Assembly: GCA_037349495.1 (NCBI GenBank)
Contig: CP140204.1
Coordinates: forward strand, 186,001 to 250,000
Reading direction: 5' to 3'
Source: Lotmaria passim
Taxonomy: Eukaryota > Euglenozoa > Kinetoplastea > Trypanosomatida > Trypanosomatidae
DNA: 64,000 nucleotides
The position numbers were made by a program, and so were the translations under genes. This document shows, one piece after another, positions 29,170 through 37,859 of this stretch. Within the stretch, counting starts at the first letter, position 1. Each line of letters starts with the position of its first letter. The notes beneath the pieces are model-generated. The model saw only the letters and a program-made list of their open reading frames with translations. It was not told the DNA's origin and ran no database searches.

Positions 29170-30964
29170 TCGGCGCAGCAGCGCGGGGAGTAATAGGAGT
29201 AGCTTGGAACGACAGTTCTCGGTGACCTGCGACGGCATCCATGCGCGTGGAGAGGAAGGGGAAGAAGAGGAGTGTGGTGTCGGCAGTAGCGACACTGACC
29301 GCGTCTCCCCGCCGTCGCTGGGGCCGTTCCCACCAGAGTCCTCCATGCATGCACGAACCGGCAACAACAGAAATCACAAAAGCAGCCAACGAAGCACCCA
29401 AAGTGGTGACTGCGTGAGTGCTTCAGCAACTACTGTTGATGGTGCGGACGTGCCCGCTGGCAGAAAACACGAGATGAAGGAGTGGTGGCAAGCCCAGTCC
29501 AGCGGCCAAGATGGGAGTGGTGTACGCGTGTCATTAAAAGGCACCGCTGCATCTGGCAAAGTGGCACCGCAGCTGCCGTGGCAGCGGAGAAGTCCGCTCG
29601 TCTTCTCACACAACGGCATTGGTGGTGGTGGCAGTAACAACAGTAGCAGCAGCACAGCGCCAGGGGAGCGTGAGCGTCCATTGGCGTGGGCAGATGGCCT
29701 GCTGCCGTCTTTGGCTGATGCCAGCTTTGCAAATACGAGTCGAAGCAGTCTCGTGCCGCAGTCCTTTCCCCAGCAGCAGCAGGAACAAAGTAAGCCTTCC
29801 GCGTCGTACGCCTACTCCCCTTCCGTGCGCTCGTTGACGGAGCAAAGCAGTCGTCGCAGCACCGTAGGACGCCAGCCCCTGCCTTTTAGTTCGGCGTTCG
29901 TGGACTCTATGAAAGGCATCGCAGTGGCGCACAACACTCATAACAGCAGCAGTGACGGCACCGATGCGCAGCTTTCTCATCATCAACTCACGGAGGCGTT
30001 TTACGGAAGCCACAAGGGGGGGAAGATGGCACGTGACGCGTATTTGTACTTCGTCGCACAACAGCAGCAGCAGCAGCAAAGTCAAAAGAAGAGCTGCACA
30101 AAGAGGGCATTAGCGCCTGTGTCCCCGCCTGCCAAGCAGCGCGGCGGCAGTCCGGCGGCTGACGCAAAGACGCGTGCACGACGGACCTCCCAGCAGTCGC
30201 AACTTGGCGGCGTAAAAGAAGACTCGAGTTCCCGCACGTCCATTGACACCGCAGCTAAATGCGGCACAAAGAAAAAGGCTGTCGCTGTCAACCACGGAAG
30301 CAAAGTTGGGCCGGGTGTCTTCGGGGCTGAGCAAGACGTGTCTGCTTCTTGGATGGCGCCGCGAGCACTCCATCGGGCAACGTGTGTCACCGCCTCGTCC
30401 AAACAAGTGTCAGCGGACAAGAGCAGAGAGTTACCTCCCGCATCATCGCTGTCTGTCACCCACGCAGCCGCTGCGGTCCGCACGGCAAGCTCAACAGCTT
30501 GCAGAGCAAACAACGATAGAGTGAGCCGTCAGCCCAAGAATACAGAACCAATAAGCCCAAGGGAAGCTGAGGTACCACAGCAGCCACACACGCCACCGTC
30601 TCATCCCTTACGCCGACGTCCGCCAACGCACGCAGCCACCGCAAACAAAGCGGTCATCTCCACATCCAACTCAAACGCCCCAAGCACGCCTTCATCGTCG
30701 CCGCAAGTACGTTCTCCAGACATGGAGCGCACTTCGACAGACAGCATCGCCAGGAACAAAACGGAAAAGAAAGGGAGCGCCGTAGCACCAGACGAAGACG
30801 CGGAGAGCAGCGTGTCGTCCACGCTGACGCCAGCAGTGGCAGAGTCATCAGCACCCCTAGCGGTGGCCCCTGCCGCACTAACCCACAATCCCAAGAGTCG
30901 CGTGGAGGCGCTGTGGCGTCGATCCGAGCGTATCTTCCAGCAGAGACAGCAACAACGAAACTGA
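28283..30964 (+). CDS. hypothetical low-complexity protein, 893 aa
   Basis: I do not recognise this protein. It is Ser/Gln/Ala-rich throughout. The first 20 residues after the start contain a basic helix (HALDFVRRSLAERRQSRQ), and the last 25 contain another (SRVEALWRRSERIFQQRQQQ), so the two ends look more ordered than the middle. A CAG run at 29139-29167 encodes 9-10 Gln; shorter Gln runs follow near 29773-29786 and 30059-30077. RIFQQR at the end, TLSVTFDETLAEAML at about 260-275 and LTEAFYGSHKGGKMARDAYLYF at about 570-592 are the best candidates for conserved motifs. No membrane segment or enzyme motif is visible. The frame and codon use support a real gene. Confidence 0.75.
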
Positions 30965-31933
30965 GAATTAGTAGATGAGAGAAAGACAAGTCAACCTGTG
31001 ACCGTTGTGTGTGTGTGTGTGTCTGTGTGTGTGGTATTGGTGATTTCATTTTTGTTTTTCTTTTCTTTTCTTTAGTGCCTGGATTTGTGCATCTTGTATA
31101 CGCCACTACTGCTTCCCTCTAACCGAAGAAGCTCAGTTTTTCTGCTTCTTCTGCTTTTGCTTCTTCTTTTCTGGTATTATAACGGCTTCCTTTTCTTTTT
31201 CCTTCTAAACGGGTCGGGTGTGCTTGTTGCTTGCATGGCAGCCCGTGCACGTCGATGATGTACAGAATAGAGCGCTACGCTGCTTTCTTGCTCACTCGAG
31301 AGATAATATATATATACATATAAAGGCGGAAGAAAGCAGAGATTTAGAGAGCGAAGCGGGGCTCAGCTCCACTTAAAGCGTCGCCTGCTCCCAAGAACTT
31401 CAGACAACAAAGTAATTTTATTGCGCCATTGTTCTATCCTGCTCTTGTTCTTTTACAAGAGTAAAATGTGTCGACTGTCATTTTACGAAAGTGGCAGCTT
31501 CGCTTTGGATTGAATTCACGGAGTGTTTCCCTCAAAAAAAAAAAACACTTGATGGTTCTTTTTCCCCTTCTCTCTGTATCCTCTTCTTTTCTTTTCATGC
31601 ATTTCTTGTCCGTATTTTTGCTCTTGTTTGCTCGTTTAATTGTATCTTTGGTGACCGATGCACAGCCGTCAATGATGTAGAACGTGTTGCATTGTACTCA
31701 TCCTACTCAGTTGTCTATTATCTCTTCTTCCCCTGTGTGTGTGCGTTTGTGTTTGCGTGCCTTTACCCCTCCCACTCTTCCCTCTCTTCCCATACGTTGA
31801 AAGTCCTCTTTTTGTTCTTATTCCATCTCCCCTGCCGATATAAGTTCATTGTCTTGTGTGTGTGTATGTGTGTCTTAACGTTATAATCTGTGCACGTTAC
31901 TTTCTTTTTTTTTTTTTTTTTGAAAAGGGAATC
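30965..31933. other. gene-free spacer
   Basis: Spacer with a TG run near 31006-31031, a TA run near 31306-31322 and T/C-rich tracts. Short frames near 31468-31886 are rich in Phe/Ser/Leu and do not look coding. Confidence 0.75.
31900..31927 (+). promoter_or_regulatory. polypyrimidine tract and spliced-leader acceptor of PLAC8-like gene 1
   Basis: A run of 17 T residues is followed by GAAAAG, AG at 31926-31927, 6 nt before the ATG at 31934. Confidence 0.6.
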
Positions 31934-32725
31934 ATGAGCCACAACAGCAGCAGCAGCAACAGCAATGCGAACAACAGAGAAGATGAGTTTCAGCGCGCTG
32001 ATCGTGACGCTGCTGCGCTGCTGAGCACTGGCGAGGCGGATGACGTTGTTGCAGCGACCATGTATGGTAATGCAAGTCGGTCAACGCGAGTGCACGTCCT
32101 TCGTGCCGCCGAGGAGGCTGCGGACAAGGCCAGGCAAGGTGATCCAGTCAAGAACAAGACAACGGCAGCGGAGGTGCCCATTCGTGATCCGCGTGTGCAG
32201 CTTGGCGAGGCAGACGAGGCGGATGACGTTGTGGCTGACCCGACGAGTGCCACCGCGTCCCCCTCCCCGCCACGTCGCACCGGCTCCCCCTACCTCTCCA
32301 GCAGTTTGTTTGCCTGCACCGACGGCGGCGCGTGTTTTGAGGCTTGCTGCTGCGCCTACTGCGTGGCCGGCATTCACCACAACTTTTTCTGTAACGGGCG
32401 AACGAGCAGGTCCTGCTGCCTCTGCTGCTGTCTGTGCTGCATGGATGTCGGATTGTCGTGGGTGTGCCTTTCAACGCTCGGTCTGGCGCCGCCGACGGCG
32501 CTGATGATGCACACGTGCTGCATGCGCCACTCACTGCGACGGCGCTATCATCTGGAGGGGGAAACACAGGCGTGCAGTGTGTCGGACCTTTTTTCGGTGT
32601 GTTGCTGCCTGCCCTGTGCCTTGGCACAGCACCAACGTGAGATTGCGGCACGTGGAGAGTGGTGTCCCGGTGTGTGCTGCTCTCGGCCCTTGCTTAGCGT
32701 GCCGGACGCAGTTGCCCTGTCGTGA
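31934..32725 (+). CDS. PLAC8-domain Cys-rich protein, copy 1
   Basis: This 263-residue protein has an N-terminal disordered part (about 1-110) and a PLAC8 domain at about 115-250. The domain shows FEACCCAYCVAG, a dense Cys patch (SCCLCCCLCCMDVG), a hydrophobic stretch LSTLGLAPPTALMMH and the family signature CCCLPCALAQHQREI. PLAC8 proteins are membrane-linked; plant and fungal members affect cell size or heavy-metal and calcium handling, and trypanosomatid members are often labelled ama1. A tandem paralogue follows 685 bp downstream. The N-terminal part holds an internal repeat: GEADDVVAAT and, about 60 residues later, EADDVVADP. The Cys density is higher than in copy 2, which hints at metal binding or palmitoylation. 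The ATG sits 6 nt from a strong acceptor. Confidence 0.85.
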   Translation: MSHNSSSSNSNANNREDEFQRADRDAAALLSTGEADDVVAATMYGNASRSTRVHVLRAAEEAADKARQGDPVKNKTTAAEVPIRDPRVQLGEADEADDVVADPTSATASPSPPRRTGSPYLSSSLFACTDGGACFEACCCAYCVAGIHHNFFCNGRTSRSCCLCCCLCCMDVGLSWVCLSTLGLAPPTALMMHTCCMRHSLRRRYHLEGETQACSVSDLFSVCCCLPCALAQHQREIAARGEWCPGVCCSRPLLSVPDAVALS

Positions 32726-33410
32726 GGCGTTCTTTTTTCCCCTTATTCAACTTTTCCAGTGAAAAGCAGCGAGATTAAAAGGAAGGAACGTCCTGCTTCT
32801 CTCTCCAGCCGCCCCTTTGAGCAGGCCTTTCTGTTGTTTCTTTCTTTCTTTTAATTCCCACAACGGTGCATTTGTGTTTGTTTGTTTCCTTTGAGTGCTT
32901 CATTGGCGCTTTTTTTTTTTTTGCCTGCTTTTGTGTGTGTGTGTGTGGCTGTTGAAAACGCGCTTCACTGCAGAACACAAGAAGAGAAGAAAAAGACACT
33001 CAGTTTTCTGTTCTTTGAAAGCAGCAGCGTTTGTTTGCGTGTTTGCTTGTTTGTTTTAAACAAAGAAAGAGGATGGGTGTTTGTGTGCTGCTTTTCCACT
33101 TTCCACCTGTGTTGTGTCCTGAATGAGGGGAACACGAAGCAGAAGAGCTTGTCAGCAAGAGAGAACACATGCCGTAACCTGGTCCGTGCCTCGCCACTTT
33201 TCGGCATCAATCCTTGCCGGCCATCTGCGCCGCTCTGTCCCGTATAAGTTTGCTTTCACTTCCGCTTTCACTTCCGCTTTCCCTCCCACAAGTGTGTGTG
33301 TTCCTTGCCGTGAAATTGCAACCACAAAAGCACAACTTCCAGTTCAACAAGCACAGTCTCCGTACAACCTCAAAACCTAACAACAACAAAAAAGTGTAAC
33401 AAAAAAAGAC
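32726..33410. other. gene-free spacer between the PLAC8-like genes
   Basis: T-rich spacer with a TG run near 32932-32948. A doubled 12-base unit TTTCACTTCCGC lies within the pyrimidine tract near 33254-33277, just before the acceptor of the next gene. No gene is seen. Confidence 0.75.
33246..33292 (+). promoter_or_regulatory. polypyrimidine tract and spliced-leader acceptor of PLAC8-like gene 2
   Basis: A C/T-rich tract ends in CCACAAG, AG at 33291-33292. The 118-nt A-rich leader that follows contains no ATG before 33411. Confidence 0.6.
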
Positions 33411-34121
33411 ATGTCCGCTCCGCAGAAAGCTCAGGTCGTTCAGGTACCAGCGAAGGTTATCAGCTTCGCCACCGAGATGACGGACAGCCAGGAACGGCGC
33501 TACCCAGCGGCCCTCCTCGTCACCGCCAGTGCTGACCCAGGAGCTGCTGCGCCCTCAAAGCCGCGAAAGGAACTGGGCGGCCACGACGATGCAACTGATG
33601 TGCAGGAAGGGGTCACGTCTGCATTCACTTTGAGCGACGGCGTCCCTCCATCAGGTCCCCGTGACTTCTCCACCGGTATCTGCGATTTCCCGATGAGCTG
33701 GGCGATTTGTGCGGACGCCTACTGCTGCATGTACTGCACCGCCAGCACCCACCACAACTTCCTGCTGAATGAAGAGAAGGGGATGAACATCCCAGTGTGC
33801 TTTGGACTCTGTTGCATTGACGTAGGACTCGCCAATACCATTGCCCCCGTGTCTGCCGCCATTTGTTTCCATACGTGCTTTATGCGGCACATGATTCGGC
33901 AGCGCTACAACCTGTACAGCGAAGTGCAGTCCGCAAGGCCGTATCAGGGTGACTCGCTGTTCAACATGGAGACGCTGAAGGACGTCTTGACGGTGTGCTG
34001 CTGCCTCTCGTGTACCATTGCGCAGCATCAGCGCGAGATCATGATGCAGGGTGAGTGGTGTGGTGGTATCTTCTCCAATCAGCACTCGTTGGAGGTACCG
34101 GGTGCGGTACACACGGTGTAA
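33411..34121 (+). CDS. PLAC8-domain protein, copy 2
   Basis: This 236-residue protein is a paralogue of the gene before it. The PLAC8 domain covers about residues 90-220, with MSWAICADAYCCMYCTAS, FGLCCIDVGLANT, a hydrophobic stretch with FHTCFMRHMIRQRYN, and the signature CCCLSCTIAQHQREI. Both proteins share THHNF/IHHNF, the DVGL motif and GEWC after the signature, so they arose by duplication, but the N-terminal 85 residues are unrelated in sequence. The long ATG-free leader differs from the 6-nt leader of copy 1, which may mean different expression. A membrane-associated role is inferred from the family. Confidence 0.85.
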   Translation: MSAPQKAQVVQVPAKVISFATEMTDSQERRYPAALLVTASADPGAAAPSKPRKELGGHDDATDVQEGVTSAFTLSDGVPPSGPRDFSTGICDFPMSWAICADAYCCMYCTASTHHNFLLNEEKGMNIPVCFGLCCIDVGLANTIAPVSAAICFHTCFMRHMIRQRYNLYSEVQSARPYQGDSLFNMETLKDVLTVCCCLSCTIAQHQREIMMQGEWCGGIFSNQHSLEVPGAVHTV

Positions 34122-34726
34122 AGCAAAAGAAAATAGCTTTCACCCGTCACTGCATTTCTCTTCCCTTTCCTTTTTTTTTTTTAAGCGCAGAACACAAAGC
34201 AGAGAACAGCTGCGGTGCACTAAAGGTACCTCATGTATGTGGTCACCGTCTCAGCAACCCTTTCATTAGTGCTTCTCTCTTTTGTGATTGTTCTCCCGAT
34301 TGTTTCGATACCGTGACTTCGTGTGTTTAGGTCTTCTACTTTAAACGTCGCTCATTTTCCCCTCTCCCATTTGACAAACAGTGTTGGTCAGGCGGGGGTG
34401 TACGTGCTTTTAATTCCAGTGTTTAGTTCTCTAATGTGCTTGTTTTTTTTTTTTTCTTTCCTGCGTTAACCCTCTGCTAAGGGCATTCTGTAGAGTGAAG
34501 AAGACAGCAGCGCAAAACAGAATAGGTTCTCTCAAGTGATTTGATCGCATAGTTGTTCTTTAAAAGAAGAAAAAGAGCTCTTTTTTTTTTTTTCTTTCTG
34601 TTGTTTTTCTAGTGCTTCTTGGTTTTACTCGCATACTTCGTAATGAAGTCATTGTTTATATAGTCTTTTTTTTTTTTTTTATTATTGCTGTCGTGGCTTT
34701 CAATAAGCCAACTCAATTGTTTTATT

Positions 34727-34757
<31 letters not shown>

Positions 34758-35571
34758 CTACTTTTAAAAAAGGATAAGCGCTTTTCTTAGACGTCACCAG
34801 GGTATTCAATGCCAAGAAAACGGCATTCCGCCGGCTCTGCGGTCGTTTCGCTCCTGTGTTGTTGAAATCAGCAGAAAGTGACTGCTCTCTCTGGTTGTCT
34901 CTCTGGTAGTTGTAGCACTGCCTTTCTTCTTTAGTCAGAAGGCACCACAGCTCCTCGCTCGGAAAAGGGAAAAAGCTGTCTCGCGGAGAGAAAAAAAAAA
35001 AAAGCACAAGTGACTCAATGCGCCTGCACTTTTTCCCGGACGCACTTCCTCCCCGACTTTTCTTTTGCCCCTCCCGCTTCCCTTCCACGCCGCTTTTCGC
35101 GCTCTTCTTTTCCTTTGCTAACTCAGCGTCTCCCCCCCCCCCCCCCCTTGTTGTCGATTCCTGGTGCGTCTCCTTAATCCCTTCCCCCTTCATGTACTTG
35201 CTTGTTTGTCCTCTTCCTCCGAAAGGAACACAAAAAAAAAAAAAGGAAGTGAGCTGTCGTTGTTCTGGACGGACTTTTTATTTTTTTTTTTTTGATTTTT
35301 GCTTCCTGCCTGACATTTCTGCCATTTTTCCGGTTGCTTTTGTTTTGCTCCTGTTTCCATTTTTATTATTGTGTCATTTTTCTGTTATACATACGTGTTT
35401 CTCGTTATTTGCAGTGCTCCTCTGCTCGTTTCTTTTTTTTTTTTTCATGCATCGGCCCGAAGGGCTAGTTTCTCATTCAAGCATCTTTTGACTTTTCTTT
35501 CAATTTATTGTTTGCTTGTCCTTTTTTTTTTTTTTCAATTCGTTTGCTTACCTATCGGAACACACCGAAAA
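34122..35571. other. gene-free spacer
   Basis: A 1.45-kb spacer with a TA run at about 34734-34757, poly(T) near 34666-34680 and a run of 16 C at 35132-35147, unusual here because most homopolymers are A or T. The UBA3 leader probably starts near 35461 or 35480. No gene is seen. Confidence 0.75.
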
Positions 35572-37212
35572 ATGGACTATAGCAGGGCGTTAGAGGTTCT
35601 TACAAGGTCCAACACACAGTTTCCGACAGCAGACTTCGATCCGGAACTCAAAGACTGGTCCTTTGTGGAGCCTCTCATCGTAGGGGCGGGTGGAATTGGC
35701 TGCGAGCTGCTGCATCTCTTAGCCCGGAGCGGCTTTGCCCATCTGACCGTCATTGACATGGACTTTATCGAACTGTCGAACCTCAACCGCCAGTTTCTCT
35801 TTACTCAGACTGACATTGGCAAGCCGAAGAGCACCGTCGCGGCGGCGGCCGTGATGGAGCGGTGTCCCAACGTCTCTGTGACGGCTGTAGTCGGTCGACT
35901 GGAAGACCAACCCGATAGTTTTTACGAAGCGTTCGATGTGGTTTTGTTAGCTGTAGATTCAATTCCAGCGCGGCGGTGGATAAACCGCAAAGTGGCGCAG
36001 CTCGCCACGCGCAGCATCATCTCTGCCACTGCGTCACTCACGCCTTCACCTTCTTCTCCTACCGCTGGAGCACCAGCGGCGTTTTCACACGGTAAGAACA
36101 CCGCAGTGCTGTGCAGCATAGGATCTTACGTGATCACGGAAGCGAAGCCGATCATCGACACTGGCACAGAAGGTTTCGAAGGCCACTGCCGCCTGATCAA
36201 CATGCAGCACAACGCCACCCCGTGCATCGAGTGTGAGATGTACCTCTACAACGACGGCGCCGCCCGCAAGACGGTCCCGCTGTGCACACTGGAGTCTGTA
36301 CCCCGTGCTCCCGAGCACTGCGTACTGTACGTGCAAATGAAGGAGTGGCCAGAGGAGCACCGCTCGCGTAACAGTCACGACTCCACAACTTCTTCATCTC
36401 AGCAGCAGCAAGACAAGAGTAACAACGTGCTCGACCCAGACAACGCAGAGCACGTTCGCTGGGTCGCCACACGCGCGCGCGCACGGCAGGAGAAGTTCGG
36501 CATCGGTGGTGCTCCTATCGACGAGATGTTCACCCTTGGTGTGATCAAGAATGTGGTGCCGGCAGTTGGCTTCACCAACGCCTACGTGGCCGGTCAGGCG
36601 GTGACTGAGACGCTAAAGTGGCTAACCGGGTGCGCACCAGGGCTGAAGAACTTTGCATTCTACAACGGCGCCACGGAGACGGGTGTGTTTGCTGACGTGC
36701 AGGATTGCTGTGCGGCCCCAGTGGCCGGTGGGGGCGATGTGAACCACCGCTGCCTCGTCTGCGGACCGCGACCAGTGGTGGCCGTGAACGCCGCCCGTGT
36801 CAGCCCTCGCGCATTTCTATGTGCGTTGATGGAGCTGTTGACCAGCGATACGGCGGTGCAGGCAGATCTACGTGGCGGCACGGCGTCGCTCTTCTTTCAA
36901 TCCTGCACAAGTGCTGCGGTGGGAGCAGCAGCATCGGCAACGGTGGTCGAGGTTGCTCTCCCGCGACTCACACAACCCTCTTCACAGCAGGATCAGCGGC
37001 AGCGCGTGGATATGGTGCGGAGGAGCGCTGCATTAGATGACGCAGTGAGAGCAGCCGCGGAAGAAGGCAGCAGTCTTGCGGCGTTCTTGCGGTCTGCTGG
37101 TCACGTTGACTTTGTGCGTGAGTGGGAAGCCGGAACGCAGATGGCAACGGTGGAGTGCTTCGGCGACTCTGAAGCTCGTCTCTCGGCCCTCGTACAGTGG
37201 GGAAGCGACTAA
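35572..37212 (+). CDS. UBA3: NEDD8-activating enzyme E1 catalytic subunit (UBA3)
   Basis: This 546-residue protein activates NEDD8: it adenylates the modifier and takes it onto a Cys before transfer to UBC12, the step leading to cullin neddylation. The nucleotide loop GAGGIGCE is at 38-45, followed by DMDFIELSNLNRQFLF and DIGKPK. The catalytic Cys is C238 in VPLCTLESVPR, with EHCVLYVQMKEWPEE after it, close to the UBA3 pattern rather than SUMO E1. Zinc Cys pairs are CIEC at 218-221 and CLVC at 394-397. The helix NVVPAVGFTNAYVAGQAVTE also fits. Small Ser/Pro and Ser/Gln inserts (about 155-175 and 265-285) make it longer than human UBA3 (463). The C-terminal 140 residues are poorly matched to the usual ubiquitin-fold domain. 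Confidence 0.9.
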   Translation: MDYSRALEVLTRSNTQFPTADFDPELKDWSFVEPLIVGAGGIGCELLHLLARSGFAHLTVIDMDFIELSNLNRQFLFTQTDIGKPKSTVAAAAVMERCPNVSVTAVVGRLEDQPDSFYEAFDVVLLAVDSIPARRWINRKVAQLATRSIISATASLTPSPSSPTAGAPAAFSHGKNTAVLCSIGSYVITEAKPIIDTGTEGFEGHCRLINMQHNATPCIECEMYLYNDGAARKTVPLCTLESVPRAPEHCVLYVQMKEWPEEHRSRNSHDSTTSSSQQQQDKSNNVLDPDNAEHVRWVATRARARQEKFGIGGAPIDEMFTLGVIKNVVPAVGFTNAYVAGQAVTETLKWLTGCAPGLKNFAFYNGATETGVFADVQDCCAAPVAGGGDVNHRCLVCGPRPVVAVNAARVSPRAFLCALMELLTSDTAVQADLRGGTASLFFQSCTSAAVGAAASATVVEVALPRLTQPSSQQDQRQRVDMVRRSAALDDAVRAAAEEGSSLAAFLRSAGHVDFVREWEAGTQMATVECFGDSEARLSALVQWGSD

Positions 37213-37837
37213 GAAGCAAAGAAAAAAAAGTTGAAATAAAAGAATGTGGAGGTGCGAAGTAGTAACAGCCACACTTGTGCGTGTGTATGTGCGTGTGAGT
37301 GTTTGAGGAGGAAGGGAGCGGCCTCTCAGGCTCGTTTTTTTTTTTCTGTCTGTGTTTCTGTGTGTGTGTAAAGCAGTGGATGCCGCTGCGTCACTTGCGT
37401 TGGTATGCGTATATTAACAATTATATCTCTGCCCGGTGCATGTATGAACGTCTGTTTAGCTGCACGCACGCACGCATTTTACACATACATAAAAAAAGAA
37501 GGGCCCATTTTTCCCGTGTTACTTCTTCGACAGCGTGTATCAGCACTACTGTTTCTTCCTTTATACATGTATATTAGAAATGCTCTCAGCATTCAACTAG
37601 TGTTGTTGTTGTTGTTGTTGTTGTTTTGATTTGCTTTGTTTTGTTTTACTTTTTGCGATGAGTTTTGCCTGCTACACAATACCGTTCAAGCCGATTCGTC
37701 CTGTAGCGCTCCGCATCTCTTTCTCTCTTTCTCTCTCGCGTAAAAAAAAAAAAATAACTTTTGCATCTCTTGCTTGGCGACAGTAACAACCACTAACCAC
37801 CAACCACGACCCTAAGCAACCTGTCCATGCTTCGACA
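37213..37837. other. gene-free spacer
   Basis: Spacer with poly(T), a GTT repeat near 37602-37625 and a CT run near 37720-37738. Candidate acceptor TTGGCGACAG ends at 37783. No gene is seen. Confidence 0.75.
37764..37783 (+). promoter_or_regulatory. candidate spliced-leader acceptor of the 1711-aa gene
   Basis: The tract CATCTCTTGCTTGGCGACAG ends with AG at 37782-37783, giving a leader of about 54 nt. A second AG at 37815-37816 is possible but has a poor tract. Confidence 0.45.
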
Positions 37838-37859
37838 ATGTCATCGCAGCATGTGCTGA
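37827..37859 (+). promoter_or_regulatory. overlapping 10-codon upstream ORF
   Basis: An ATG at 37827 opens a 10-codon frame (MLRQCHRSMC then TGA) that crosses the main ATG at 37838 in another frame. No AG lies between the two ATGs, so splicing cannot remove it. It may lower or regulate translation. Confidence 0.4.

Noticed and set aside
34730-34760. TA repeat as an origin or promoter signal
   Set aside because: TA, TG and CA runs occur in most spacers here; nothing sets this one apart, and there is no strand switch, where trypanosomatid initiation sites usually lie.
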